Origin: Ornithinimicrobium sufpigmenti
GTDB lineage: Bacteria > Actinomycetota > Actinomycetes > Actinomycetales > Dermatophilaceae
Direction of reading: 5' to 3'
Length of the DNA: 64,000 bases
Assembly (NCBI RefSeq): GCF_004322775.1
Contig: NZ_CP036403.1
Span: forward strand, 2,976,001-3,040,000
Both the position numbers and the translations under genes were made by a program. The notes beneath the pieces are model-generated. The model ran no database searches. It was not told the origin of the DNA and saw nothing but the letters and a program-made list of their open reading frames with translations. Shown here piece by piece: positions 51,602 through 59,781 of this stretch (positions within the stretch are counted from its first letter, which is position 1; each line of letters opens with the position of its first letter).

Positions 51602-52518
51602 CGAAGAGCTCCTTCATGCGTGGGCGCGGAGACTGAGCCACGGCTGGGTGGACGCTGCTGGGTGCGGCGCACGATGAGCTGTTGCAGCGAGACGGGCGCG
51701 AGATCGAGCCCCGCTGCGGCCAGCGCGGCGCGTTCGGCGTCGTCGAGGCGCCCCAGGATCGTGACCGACGCGACCCGGCCGAGGCTCTCGCGGTGGATGA
51801 CCTCACGACCGGCGATGGCCCTCTCCACCGTGGCGGCATCGCCGACGACGTTCGTGGCCTGCGCCCGGGCGTCCTCCGTGAGCTCATCCATGATGATGCG
51901 GCCCGCGTCGATGACCAGCACCCGCTCGATGAGGTTGGCGACCTCGTCGATGAGATGGCTGGAGAGGACGACCGTCCGGGGGTGCTCCGCGTAGTCGGCC
52001 ACCAGCCGGTCGTAGAAGATCTGCCGCGCGACCGCGTCGAGGCCGAGGTACGGCTCGTCGAAGAAGGTGATCTCCGCGCGGGAGGCGAGACCGATGATGA
52101 CGCCGACGGCGGAGAGCTGCCCTCGGGAGAGCTTCTTGATCACGCGTTTCGTGGGCAGCTGGAACTCGTCGACGAGCTCATCGGCCAGACCCTGGTCCCA
52201 TCGCGGGAAGAACAACCGAGCCGAGGCAAAGGCGTGACGCGGCGTGGCGTCATCCGGGTACTTCTGACTCTCGCGGACGAAGCACATGCGACTGAGCACC
52301 CGTGCGTTCTCGTAGGGGCTCTCCCCGAAGACGCGCACCTGCCCACTGGTCGGGAAGTTCTGCGCCGTGAGGATGGACATCACGGTCGTCTTGCCGGCGC
52401 CGTTGCGCCCCAGGAGTCCGTAGATCGTGTCCTGCTCGATGTCGAAGCTGACGTCCTCGACAGCCAGCTTGTCCTTGTAACGCTTGGTGAGGTTCCGGAC
52501 CTCGATCACGGCGCTCAT
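51598..52518 (-). CDS. ABC transporter ATP-binding subunit
   Basis: A 306-residue ATPase with Walker A GRNGAGKTT, Q-loop region CFVRESQKY, Walker B ITFFDEPYLGLD and switch His in VLSSHLIDEV. The signature is altered to LSRGQLSAVG, a common form in this subgroup. The C-terminus (about 225-306) is a short extra domain. It lies between a GntR regulator and the membrane subunit with 4-bp overlaps, forming a three-gene export-type operon. Confidence 0.9.
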   Translation of the reverse strand: MSAVIEVRNLTKRYKDKLAVEDVSFDIEQDTIYGLLGRNGAGKTTVMSILTAQNFPTSGQVRVFGESPYENARVLSRMCFVRESQKYPDDATPRHAFASARLFFPRWDQGLADELVDEFQLPTKRVIKKLSRGQLSAVGVIIGLASRAEITFFDEPYLGLDAVARQIFYDRLVADYAEHPRTVVLSSHLIDEVANLIERVLVIDAGRIIMDELTEDARAQATNVVGDAATVERAIAGREVIHRESLGRVASVTILGRLDDAERAALAAAGLDLAPVSLQQLIVRRTQQRPPSRGSVSAPTHEGALR

Positions 52519-52919
52519 GCTGTCCTGTTCCTTGGGTCTGGCGTGGTGGTCACGGTGCCGTCGCTGCTCCCTCCGGCGCGGACGAGGTCGGCGACCTCGT
52601 CCGGCCCGAGCCCGAGCTTGCGCGCCTCGGCCAGCAGCGGGTGCACGTAGCGGACGGCGAAGGCGTTGCGACGCTCCTCCAGGAGAAGGCCGCGGGCCCC
52701 TGAGGAGACGAACATGCCGATGCCTCGGCGCTTGTGGAGCACTCCCTTGGTGACGAGCATGTTGACTCCCTTCGCGGCGGTCGCCGGGTTGATGCGATAG
52801 AAGGCGGCGAGCTCGTTGATCGACGGGGCCTGGGCCTCCTCGGCGAGGCTGCCGTCCACGATCGAGTCCTCGACCTGCTCCGCAATCTGCACGAACAGGG
52901 GCTTGCCCTCTTCGATCAA
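52515..52919 (-). CDS. GntR-family regulator, YtrA subfamily
   Basis: A 134-residue regulator with the GntR winged helix (PLFVQIAEQVEDSIVDG, then PSINELAAFYRINPATAAKG) and a short C-terminal tail, the YtrA type that controls ABC operons. The start is TTG 52919, supported by GGAGG 6 nt upstream. The stop overlaps the ATPase start (ATGA). Its operator is probably the palindromic stretch just upstream. Confidence 0.9.
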   Translation of the reverse strand: MIEEGKPLFVQIAEQVEDSIVDGSLAEEAQAPSINELAAFYRINPATAAKGVNMLVTKGVLHKRRGIGMFVSSGARGLLLEERRNAFAVRYVHPLLAEARKLGLGPDEVADLVRAGGSSDGTVTTTPDPRNRTA

Positions 52920-52944
52920 GGCGACCTCCGGACTGTTGGTTAGT

Positions 52945-52954
52945 TACTCTAGTA
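52945..52954. promoter_or_regulatory. Candidate YtrA-type operator
   Basis: TACT-CT-AGTA is centred in the A/T-rich stretch GGTTAGTTACTCTAGTAGTA upstream of the GntR gene. On the minus strand GTGTACTA also resembles operator half-sites of YtrA-type repressors as I recall them. Confidence 0.5.
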
Positions 52955-52955
52955 G

Positions 52956-53474
52956 TACACCATCACACCAGCGCGGTCGTCAAGGGTCGTCGGGCGGCGC
53001 GAAGGGCCGTGCTACGACGCCATCGACCGGGAGCCGGTCCTCGTCGCCAACGAGCTGCGGCACGACCAGCGGTGGCCCCGCTACGTCCCGCGCGCGGTCG
53101 CGCAGGGCGTCAAGGCCCAGATGGGCCTGCGACTCTTCATCGAGCAGGAGACGCTGGGCGGACTCAACCTGTACTCCACGCAGACCGACACCATCGACCC
53201 CCACCTGCAGCACCTGGCGGAGCTGTTCGCGACCCACGCGGCACTGGCGCTGGGTAAGGCCCGCCGGATCGAGGACCTCACCACCGCCCTGCAGACGCGC
53301 AAGGTGATCGGGCAGGCGCTCGGTATCGTCATGGAGCGGTACCAGCTGGACGAGGACCGGGCCTTCCAGTTCATGGTGCGGGTGTCCTCCCACACCAACG
53401 TCAAGCTGCGGGACATCGCCCAGGAACTGGTCGATCAGGCCAACTCCCCCAAGAAGCGCCGGACCGACGCCTGA
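52956..53474 (+). pseudogene. 5'-truncated GAF-ANTAR protein gene
   Basis: The frame is open from 52956 and from 53004 reads EGPCYDAIDREPVLVANELR, the conserved middle of the GAF domain in GAF-ANTAR proteins. It continues through the second half of the GAF domain into a full ANTAR domain (RKVIGQALGIVMERYQLDED). The usual first 60-80 residues are missing. No ATG, GTG or TTG occurs in frame before ATG 53121, which would give 117 residues with a broken GAF domain. The break lies next to the YtrA operon promoter. A short ANTAR product is possible. Confidence 0.7.
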
Positions 53475-53496
53475 GTCCGGAGGCCGGCCGCAGGAC

Positions 53497-54204
53497 CTAG
53501 CGGCTGTGCGCCCGCCAGACCAGGTTGCGGGCCATCTCGGTGACCGTCAGGCCCTGCTCGCGCGCCTGAGCCGTCAGTGCGGTGTAGGCGCCACCCGGGT
53601 CCAGGGCCTTCGCGTGCATGAGGACTCCCTTGGCGTGCTCGACCAGGGTGCGGGCCTCCAGCGCCTGCGTGATGTGGGCGTTGAGTTCCCGGTCGCTGGG
53701 TTGCTGCGTCTGGACAAGGGCAAGGGTCGCGATGTCGCCGAAGACCTGGGCCAGGGCGCGTGCATCGTCGGAGAGTGCCTGGGCATGGTCGAAGAACAGG
53801 TTCACCCCGCCCAGGGCGCGTCCGTGCCACAGCATCGGCTGGGCGTGGACGCCCTGGTAGCCCGCAGCCGTCATGGCGGGTGCCAGCTCGGGCCACCGCG
53901 CCGCGAGCTCCACCTCGCCGTGCGCGGCGACGGGCGCCTGGGCACGGATGCAGTCCACGCAGGGACCTTCCTGGGTCTGGCTCTGGTGGATCTCGATCCC
54001 CGAGGCAGCGTGCGTGTTTGAGCTCAGCAGCTCCAGCTGCCCGGACCCCTGCACGACGAGCACCGCGGCAGCCTCCGCACCCGTCGCAGTGAGGCAGTGG
54101 CTGAGCATTCCCGCGAGGATGTCGGTGATGTCATAGGGCCGCACGAGCGCCGAGGTGGCGGCGGCCAGCTCCTGAGCCGGGGAGCGTCTCGGGGTGGGTC
54201 TCAC
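53497..54204 (-). CDS. GAF-ANTAR domain transcription antiterminator
   Basis: A 235-residue protein: a GAF sensor domain (about 15-165, with the core TQEGPCVDCIRAQAP) and an ANTAR RNA-binding domain (LNAHITQALEARTLVEHAKG, ending TVTEMARNLVWRAHSR). ANTAR proteins bind two-hairpin RNA targets to prevent termination. GTG 54204 follows AGGAGG by 9 nt and overlaps the upstream stop (GTGA). It is cotranscribed with another GAF-ANTAR gene and converges on a truncated third copy. Confidence 0.88.
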   Translation of the reverse strand: MRPTPRRSPAQELAAATSALVRPYDITDILAGMLSHCLTATGAEAAAVLVVQGSGQLELLSSNTHAASGIEIHQSQTQEGPCVDCIRAQAPVAAHGEVELAARWPELAPAMTAAGYQGVHAQPMLWHGRALGGVNLFFDHAQALSDDARALAQVFGDIATLALVQTQQPSDRELNAHITQALEARTLVEHAKGVLMHAKALDPGGAYTALTAQAREQGLTVTEMARNLVWRAHSR

Positions 54205-54908
54205 GGTGTGGAACCTCCTGGCGGGCTCACGTCGAGTCGCACACGGCGCTCGACGATCTCCTCGGCGACCCGGTTCAGGGTCTGGTCGTGGGCGAAGGCG
54301 TAGGCACGGATCAGGGCCAGCGCGTCCTCGGGCGCGACCCCGAGCTGGGCCACGACCATTCCGGTAGCCATGTGCACCCGGGACCGGGTCAGCCACGGCT
54401 CGCTCGGTGCGTCGCTGCGGCCGTCGGAGTCGCGCAGGATGGCGGCGCCGATGGCATCGGCCAGGAACTGGGCGATCTCCTCCTCCTGCACCGAGAAGGG
54501 TGCCTGGCGGTGAAGCGTGAGCACCCCGATGGGATCGGTGCCGACGGCGAGCGGAAGGGCAAGCACGTGCACGGTATGGAGTTGACTGCGGACCGCTTCG
54601 CTGAGCATGGGCCAACGGTCCGGCCGGTCGGCGGGGAGCAGCCCGCGGGCCAGGTGCCCCGTCGCCGCAGCCTCCGGACCAGGCCCCTCCCCCAGGACCT
54701 CCTGCAGGTCCTCCAGCCGGGCGGCCACGTCGTCGGTGCTGCATACCGTGACCCGGCTGTCGGTGCTGTAGCCGATGGTCAGTGCGACGCCGTCGGCGTG
54801 CAGAAGCTCCTGACACGCCCGGCACACCCGGCTCGCCAACGGTTCTTCAGTCGGTGTGCGGGCGATCTTCAGCGCCAGCTGCGCGAGGACGTCGCCTCGA
54901 TCGACCAT
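54201..54908 (-). CDS. GAF-ANTAR domain transcription antiterminator
   Basis: A 235-residue protein similar in layout to its downstream neighbour. The GAF core reads LGEGPGPEAAATGHLA, with Gly replacing the usual Cys, so a Cys-dependent signal would not work here. The ANTAR domain covers about 170-225 (MATGMVVAQLGVAPEDALAL, then NRVAEEIVERR). It is first of the pair. The 163-bp region upstream has repeated CCGGGTTCAG motifs and a strong hairpin, possible control sites. Confidence 0.87.
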   Translation of the reverse strand: MVDRGDVLAQLALKIARTPTEEPLASRVCRACQELLHADGVALTIGYSTDSRVTVCSTDDVAARLEDLQEVLGEGPGPEAAATGHLARGLLPADRPDRWPMLSEAVRSQLHTVHVLALPLAVGTDPIGVLTLHRQAPFSVQEEEIAQFLADAIGAAILRDSDGRSDAPSEPWLTRSRVHMATGMVVAQLGVAPEDALALIRAYAFAHDQTLNRVAEEIVERRVRLDVSPPGGSTP

Positions 54909-54924
54909 CTGTACACCCTACCGC

Positions 54925-55077
54925 CCGGGTTCAGGAGCGGAGCGGTCTCGACGCCGCCCCACGGTCGAGACCCGTCATCGTCGGTTCGCCGTCTGAACCC
55001 GGTGCGCGTAGCGTGTCCGGCAGCGGACCGCCAGGAAGGCGCCAGATGGCGAACCGCTAGGTCTGCCGGGTTCAGAC
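54925..55077. repeat. Triplicated CCGGGTTCAG motif and hairpin upstream of the ANTAR pair
   Basis: CCGGGTTCAG occurs at 54925-54934, inverted as GTCTGAACCCGG at 54991-55002, and again as CCGGGTTCAGAC at 55066-55077; the last two are a perfect 12-bp inverted pair. GGTTCGCC (54983-54990) and GGCGAACC (at about 55038) add a second inverted pair. GGTCTCGAC / GTCGAGACC (54944-54972) forms a 9-bp hairpin with an 11-nt loop. No gene is seen between 54909 and 55071. Confidence 0.65.
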
Positions 55078-55251
55078 AGGAGCTCGGTGGGCCGACTTGC
55101 CACCCGCGCGGGCCACGGGCTGTGCGAGGGCGACCTGTCGCACAGCTCCCCGCGACCCCGCGGGCGTGGGCCACAGGTCGCGAAGCACCGCGCCGAGAAG
55201 CAGGACGGGTGCGACTGCCACGCTGAGCAGCCCGCGGGTCTGCCCCGTCAC
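55072..55251 (-). CDS. Possible small membrane protein downstream of carD-like gene
   Basis: A 59-residue frame from GTG 55251, 10 bp after the CarD-like stop. It has one hydrophobic segment (GLLSVAVAPVLLLGAVLRDL) and a basic tail ending GGKSAHRAPV. Third positions are mostly G or C but less strictly than in neighbours, and no clear ribosome binding site is visible. It might be translated by coupling to the upstream gene, or be noise. The stop codon lies in the third CCGGGTTCAGAC copy. Confidence 0.35.
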   Translation of the reverse strand: MTGQTRGLLSVAVAPVLLLGAVLRDLWPTPAGSRGAVRQVALAQPVARAGGKSAHRAPV

Positions 55252-55261
55252 CCGTGACGGA

Positions 55262-55786
55262 TCAGCTCGCCTCGGCCAGCTGCAGAGGCACCGCGGGGAC
55301 GACACCATCGAGCACGGCTTCCTCGACGACGGAGTCACACTGCTCCCCACTCATCCGCAGGCACCCGACCAGCTCGGAGATGAGGGGCCGGCGGGCGTCC
55401 CGTAGGAGGTCGCGCTCCCCCAGCGACAGCCCGCGCTCCTCACGGCGCCGCACGAGGTCGCGCACGACCCCGGCAATGGTCAGGACGTCCCCGGTACGCA
55501 AGCGCTGGACCTCGTCCTTGATCCGTCGGGCCCACTGCTTCTCCTGACGTGCGCCTGGGGCGGTGAGGACGCCGAAGAGGTCGTCCAGCTCCTCGCGGCA
55601 CATCGGCTCCCTCACTCCCACCTCTTCGACACTGCCCAGCGGCACGGCGATGGTCAGGCTGCTCCCCTCGACCTCGAGCCGCACATACCGCAAGAGGCGG
55701 CCCCGCAGTTCTCGCTCGGTGAACCCGGCGACCCGGGCAGGACCGTGGTGAGGGTGGACGACGATCTGGTCGTGGACGAGCTGCAT
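55262..55786 (-). CDS. CarD family RNA-polymerase-binding regulator
   Basis: A 174-residue CarD/CdnL-type protein. The N-terminal Tudor-like domain (IVVHPHHGPARVAGFTEREL) contacts the RNA polymerase beta subunit. The helical C-terminal domain keeps the DNA-wedge Trp region (KQWARRIKDEVQRLRTGDVL) and the conserved VVRDLVRRREERGLSLGERD. CarD stabilises open promoter complexes. The start HDQIVVHPHHG differs from the usual VGDxVVYPxHG, so this may be a paralogue of the main CarD. ATG 55786 follows GAGAGG. Confidence 0.88.
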   Translation of the reverse strand: MQLVHDQIVVHPHHGPARVAGFTERELRGRLLRYVRLEVEGSSLTIAVPLGSVEEVGVREPMCREELDDLFGVLTAPGARQEKQWARRIKDEVQRLRTGDVLTIAGVVRDLVRRREERGLSLGERDLLRDARRPLISELVGCLRMSGEQCDSVVEEAVLDGVVPAVPLQLAEAS

Positions 55787-56031
55787 GACGCGTGAGCCTC
55801 TCTGACGAGCGGGAGCGGGCTCCCGCCCCGAGGAGGGCGTCCACCGCGCGGCAGGCGGGGAGCGCGGAGGGAGACTCTCACCGGGTGGTGCTGCCCGCCC
55901 TCCGCGGGACTGCATACGCCATTGTCCCACGCCAGGGCCCCGCCGTGAGGGCGTGAGATGCCTCACACGAGCCCTGTCTGCCGGGCCGAGCCGGGCACCG
56001 AGCCGGGCACCCAGCCGGAGAGAATGGACGC
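55787..56031. other. Intergenic region between the carD-like and GNAT genes
   Basis: No gene is seen. Palindromes are GGGAGC-GG-GCTCCC (55811-55824, in the probable carD leader) and GTGAG-ATGC-CTCAC (55953-55966). A 12-bp GAGCCGGGCACC repeat (two to three copies, about 55988-56013) precedes the GNAT gene. The two divergent promoters must lie here, but I cannot place them firmly. Confidence 0.5.
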
Positions 56032-56520
56032 ATGCTGATCGCTCCGATCCCGCCCGCGCTGAGAACGGAGGCCGTCCGACTGTGGAGTGGCTGCGGACTG
56101 GTCCGTCCGTGGAACGATCCGGACGCGGACCTCGCGCGTGCGCTCGACGGGCCGTCGTCCACGGTCCTCGGGGCGGTGGCCGACGAGCAGCTGCTCGGCA
56201 CGGTGATGGTGGGGCACGACGGCCATCGCGGCTGGGTGTACTACCTGGCCGTCTGGCCAGAGCAACGAGGACACGGGCTCGGGCGTGCGCTCATGGAGGC
56301 CGCTGAGTCATGGCTGCAGGGGCAGGGCATCCCCAAGCTCCAGCTGATGGTGCGTGCCGACAACACCGCTGTGACCGAGTTCTACCAGCGACTCGGCTAT
56401 GTCGACCAGCAGGTCGCAGTCTTGGGCCGGTTCTTCGACGATGGGCTGCAGGGGCTCCGTGACGCGACGACGTCCGAGCGCGCTCACGAGGGCCGCGCGG
56501 CACCGCCCGCGCGATCCTGA
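56032..56520 (+). CDS. GNAT family N-acetyltransferase, YpeA-like
   Basis: A 162-residue acetyltransferase. The acetyl-CoA motif A is present (YYLAVWPEQRGHGLGRALME), followed by KLQLMVRADNTAVTEFYQRL and GYVDQQV, the pattern of YpeA/RimI-like proteins. GGAGAG about 10 nt before ATG 56032 supports the start. The C-terminal 20 residues are a loose basic tail. The substrate is unknown. Confidence 0.87.
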   Translation: MLIAPIPPALRTEAVRLWSGCGLVRPWNDPDADLARALDGPSSTVLGAVADEQLLGTVMVGHDGHRGWVYYLAVWPEQRGHGLGRALMEAAESWLQGQGIPKLQLMVRADNTAVTEFYQRLGYVDQQVAVLGRFFDDGLQGLRDATTSERAHEGRAAPPARS

Positions 56521-56574
56521 CCCTCCCTTCGGTGGGGGCCGCCACGGAGTGGTTCGTCGGCGGATACTGGACCG

Positions 56575-57879
56575 ATGACGTCCCACCTGCGGCCCACCCG
56601 GCACTTCACCCCGCGCTCCACGTGGATGAACGACCCCAACGGCCTCGTCTTCCTCGACGGGGTCTACCACCTGTTCTTCCAGACCAACCCCGAGGGCGTC
56701 GACTGGGGCAATATGTCGTGGGGCCACGCCACCTCCCCCGACCTGCTCACGTGGACCGAGCATGACGTCGCGCTGCGCTTCTCCGAGCAGGAGGCGGTCT
56801 TCTCCGGCAGCGTCGTGGTCGACCACGACAACACCTCCGGGCTCGGCGAGGGCGACGCCCCGCCGCTCGTAGCGCTCTACACCAGCCACTACGAGCCCGG
56901 GTCGCCACGCACGGGCACCCAGGCGCAGTCGCTGGCCTGGAGCACCGACGGAGGTATGACGTGGCGCCGCCACCCGGACAACCCGGTCCTGTGCCGGCAG
57001 AGCGCCGACTTCCGTGACCCGAAGGTCTTCCGGCACCCCACCGGGTGGGTGATGGTCGCGGTCGAGGCCGTCCACCGCCAGGTGGTCCTCTACCGCTCGG
57101 ACGACCTGCTGGACTGGGAGCACCTGTCGACCTTCGGCCCGCTCGGGTCGACCGAGGGGATCTGGGAGTGCCCGGACCTCTTCGAGCTGCCGGTCGAGGG
57201 AGGGCCGCGGACCGCGTGGGTGCTGGTCGTCAGCCTCGGCAGCGGCGGGCCCGCGGGTGGCTCGGGCACCCAGTACTTCGTCGGCGACTTCGACGGCCGC
57301 ACCTTCACGCCCCTGCCGGGCGACACCGGACAGTGGCTCGACGTCGGCCCCGACCACTACGCGGCCGTGTCCTTCGACAACACCGGCGACCGGCGGGTCA
57401 TGATCGGCTGGGCGAGCAACTGGGCCTACGCAGGCCGCACGCCGACCCCGACCTGGCGCTCCTCCATGTCGCTGGCCCGCGAGGTCACCCTGCGCAGCGC
57501 GGCCGACGGACGACCACGGCTGCACCAGCACCCCGTCCTGCCCGACGACCTCCTGCAGCACCGCCTCGTCGTGCCGCCCGGCGGCCGGTCGACGCTGACC
57601 CTGACCGCGGACGAGGGCGGGGACCCGCTGGTCCTCACCGTCGACACCGCGGACGACCGCCTCACCCTCGACCGCTCGGGCTGCGGCGACGTGACCTTCT
57701 CCCCCGCCTTCCCGACCGTCATCGAGGCATCGCTGCCCGAGCACGGCGGCGAGGTGGACGTCCTCGTCGTCGTGGACGCCTCGGTCGTGGAGGTCTACGC
57801 CCTCGACGGGGCGCTCACCCTGACCGCGCAGGTCTTTCCCACCGCGCCCCTGAACACCCTGCGGGTCGAGGCTTCCTGA
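56575..57879 (+). CDS. Glycoside hydrolase family 32 beta-fructosidase, probably intracellular
   Basis: A 434-residue GH32 enzyme. The nucleophile Asp20 lies in WMNDPNG (17-23), the transition-state Asp in FRDPKVF (147-149), and the acid/base Glu198 in WECPD (197-201). The five-blade catalytic domain is followed by a C-terminal beta-sandwich (about 325-434). There is no signal peptide, so it should split sucrose or imported fructo-oligosaccharides in the cytoplasm. GATACT lies 6 nt before ATG 56575, suggesting a leaderless mRNA. No sugar transporter is adjacent. Confidence 0.92.
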   Translation: MTSHLRPTRHFTPRSTWMNDPNGLVFLDGVYHLFFQTNPEGVDWGNMSWGHATSPDLLTWTEHDVALRFSEQEAVFSGSVVVDHDNTSGLGEGDAPPLVALYTSHYEPGSPRTGTQAQSLAWSTDGGMTWRRHPDNPVLCRQSADFRDPKVFRHPTGWVMVAVEAVHRQVVLYRSDDLLDWEHLSTFGPLGSTEGIWECPDLFELPVEGGPRTAWVLVVSLGSGGPAGGSGTQYFVGDFDGRTFTPLPGDTGQWLDVGPDHYAAVSFDNTGDRRVMIGWASNWAYAGRTPTPTWRSSMSLAREVTLRSAADGRPRLHQHPVLPDDLLQHRLVVPPGGRSTLTLTADEGGDPLVLTVDTADDRLTLDRSGCGDVTFSPAFPTVIEASLPEHGGEVDVLVVVDASVVEVYALDGALTLTAQVFPTAPLNTLRVEAS

Positions 57880-57961
57880 GGGCGAGCACAGGCTCGACCG
57901 CGTCAGGGCCTCGCCCTAGCATGACTCCCACGGGGTGCGACCGATTCAAGGAGGAATCAGG

Positions 57962-59455
57962 ATGCTGGACGATGCAGACGTCGCGTACGCGAGTGCGCAT
58001 GAGCTGGCCCGACGGGTCCGCGACCGGGACATCTCCCCGGTGGAGCTGGTGGATGCGTTCGCGGCGAGGATCGAGGCGCGCAACCCGAGCCTGAACGCGT
58101 TCGTCTTCACTGACTTCGACGGTGCACGCGAGGAGGCGAAGCGGGCCGAGCAGGCAGTCACGGACGGGGCCACCCTCGGTGCCTTGCACGGCGTACCCAC
58201 CGCCATCAAGGACCTCTTCGACTTCAAGCCTGGGTGGCCGGCCACCTTCGGCGGCGTCAGGGCCCTGGCGAACTTCAGCCTCGACACGCACTGCATCTTC
58301 GCCGAACGGGTGGAGAAGGCCGGGGCCATCATCCTGGGCAAGACGAACTCGCCGGTGATGGGTTATCGCGGCACCTGCGACAACCCTCTGTTCGGAGCGA
58401 CGTCCAACCCCTTCGACACGGATCGCAACCCGGGCGGGTCATCGGGCGGCAGCGCCGCTGCTGTCGCCGACGGGCTGGTGCCCTTCGCCGAAGGTACCGA
58501 CGGCGGCGGCTCGATCCGCATACCCGCGGCATGGTGCGGCCTGTATGGCTACAAGGCATCCTTCGGGCGCGTGCCGTCGGTCGTGCGCCCCAACGCCTTC
58601 GGCAGCACGATGCCGTTCCTGTTCGAGGGGCCGCTCACCCGCAATGTCGAGGACGCCGCCCTGGTCCTCAACGCCCTGTCCGGCTACCACCCCGGTGACG
58701 TGTTCAGCATCGACGAGGGACCGCACGACTTCGTCACAGACGTCCACCGCGACATCGCCGGTATGCGGATCGCCTACACCCCCGACTACGGCATCTTCCC
58801 GGTCGACCAGCGGATCCGGGACAGCGTGGGCGAGGCCGTCCAGGCCCTCGCAGAAGCCGGCGCCGTCGTGGAGGAGATCGACCTGACCCTGCCGTACGAC
58901 CAGCACGAGCTCAGCGATCTGTGGTGCCGCCACATCATGCTGGTCAACCTGGGGGCGTTCGAGAACTTCAAGCAGAACGGCCTCGACCTGCTCGGCGAGC
59001 ACCGCGACGACTTCCCCGACGGTTACCTGCGCTGGGCCGACCACGTCTACGGGATGTCGATGACGGAGCTCAACGAGGACTACGTGATGCGGTCCACCGT
59101 GTATGACGCCATCCAGTCGGTGTACGAGAACTTCGACCTGCTCGTCTCCCCGACGCTGGCAGCCATGCCCGTCCTCAACGCAGACACACCCGGTGCGACC
59201 GTGGGTCCGAGCGAGATCGAGGGCGTGGAGGTGGACCCCTACATCGGCTGGTGCCTGACCTACCTGACGAACTACACCGGCCACCCGGCCGCGTCGATCC
59301 CCGCTGGGCTGGTGGACGGGCTGCCGGTCGGCATGCAGATCCAAGGACGTCGGTATGCCGACGGGGACGTGCTCGCCGCGAGCGGCGCGTTCGAGCGGGT
59401 CCGCCCTTGGGCCCACATCTACGAGGCACCCATGACGCGTCACCTGAGCTCGTAG
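57962..59455 (+). CDS. Amidase signature family hydrolase
   Basis: A 497-residue amidase with the Ser-cisSer-Lys triad: Lys83 ([10 protein letters not shown]), the Gly/Ser-rich loop [14 protein letters not shown] (Ser160/161) and nucleophile Ser184 ([20 protein letters not shown]). Members hydrolyse amide bonds in varied small molecules; GatA is excluded by context (no gatB or gatC). AAGGAGG before ATG 57962 decides the start. The ATA codon in CGC ATA CCC falls in a GGCATACC-like word. The substrate is unknown. Confidence 0.91.
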   Translation: MLDDADVAYASAHELARRVRDRDISPVELVDAFAARIEARNPSLNAFVFTDFDGAREEAKRAEQAVTDGATLGALHGVPTAIKDLFDFKPGWPATFGGVRALANFSLDTHCIFAERVEKAGAIILGKTNSPVMGYRGTCDNPLFGATSNPFDTDRNPGGSSGGSAAAVADGLVPFAEGTDGGGSIRIPAAWCGLYGYKASFGRVPSVVRPNAFGSTMPFLFEGPLTRNVEDAALVLNALSGYHPGDVFSIDEGPHDFVTDVHRDIAGMRIAYTPDYGIFPVDQRIRDSVGEAVQALAEAGAVVEEIDLTLPYDQHELSDLWCRHIMLVNLGAFENFKQNGLDLLGEHRDDFPDGYLRWADHVYGMSMTELNEDYVMRSTVYDAIQSVYENFDLLVSPTLAAMPVLNADTPGATVGPSEIEGVEVDPYIGWCLTYLTNYTGHPAASIPAGLVDGLPVGMQIQGRRYADGDVLAASGAFERVRPWAHIYEAPMTRHLSS

Positions 59456-59465
59456 GCACGGCTGC

Positions 59466-59700
59466 TCACTCGACGATGTCCACGCCCTTCCAGAAGGCAA
59501 CATGGCCGGTGATCTGTGCCGCGGCTCGCTTGGGGGTGAGGTAGGGGGCGAGCAGAACCGCGACGCCGCGTGGACGTCCACCTCGAGCGTGAAGTAGGAC
59601 GCAGTGCCCTTCCATGGGCACACCGAGGTGGTCGACGACGGCCGCAGCTCTGGCGGCGCGGGCAGAACGCTCCCGGGCGGGGCGGGGGTGCCGCTTCCAC
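59466..59700 (-). pseudogene. DUF427 family gene broken by a frameshift
   Basis: One minus-strand frame reads ELRPSSTTSVCPWKGTASYF, then TLEVDV (CPWKG codons at 59606-59620), the conserved core of DUF427. The C-terminal half, APYLTPKRAAAQITGHVAFW plus KGVDIVE (59469-59552), is in a different frame. The shift lies between about 59553 and 59590. The N-terminal third is not recognisable. A sequencing error would explain the shift but not the eroded N-terminus. Confidence 0.75.
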
Positions 59701-59781
59701 CAGCTGGTCGCATGGGCCACGTGCCAGGGTGTTCTCCGTGACGATGCAAGGGATGCAGCCCGCCCCCCGAGAAGGAGCAGC

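Noticed and set aside
54944..54972. Classic two-hexaloop ANTAR target RNA
   Set aside because: The hairpin has an 11-nt loop and I could not find a second hexaloop hairpin next to it.
57962..59455. GatA subunit of glutamyl-tRNA amidotransferase
   Set aside because: The amidase signature fits the wider family, but gatB and gatC are absent from the surroundings.
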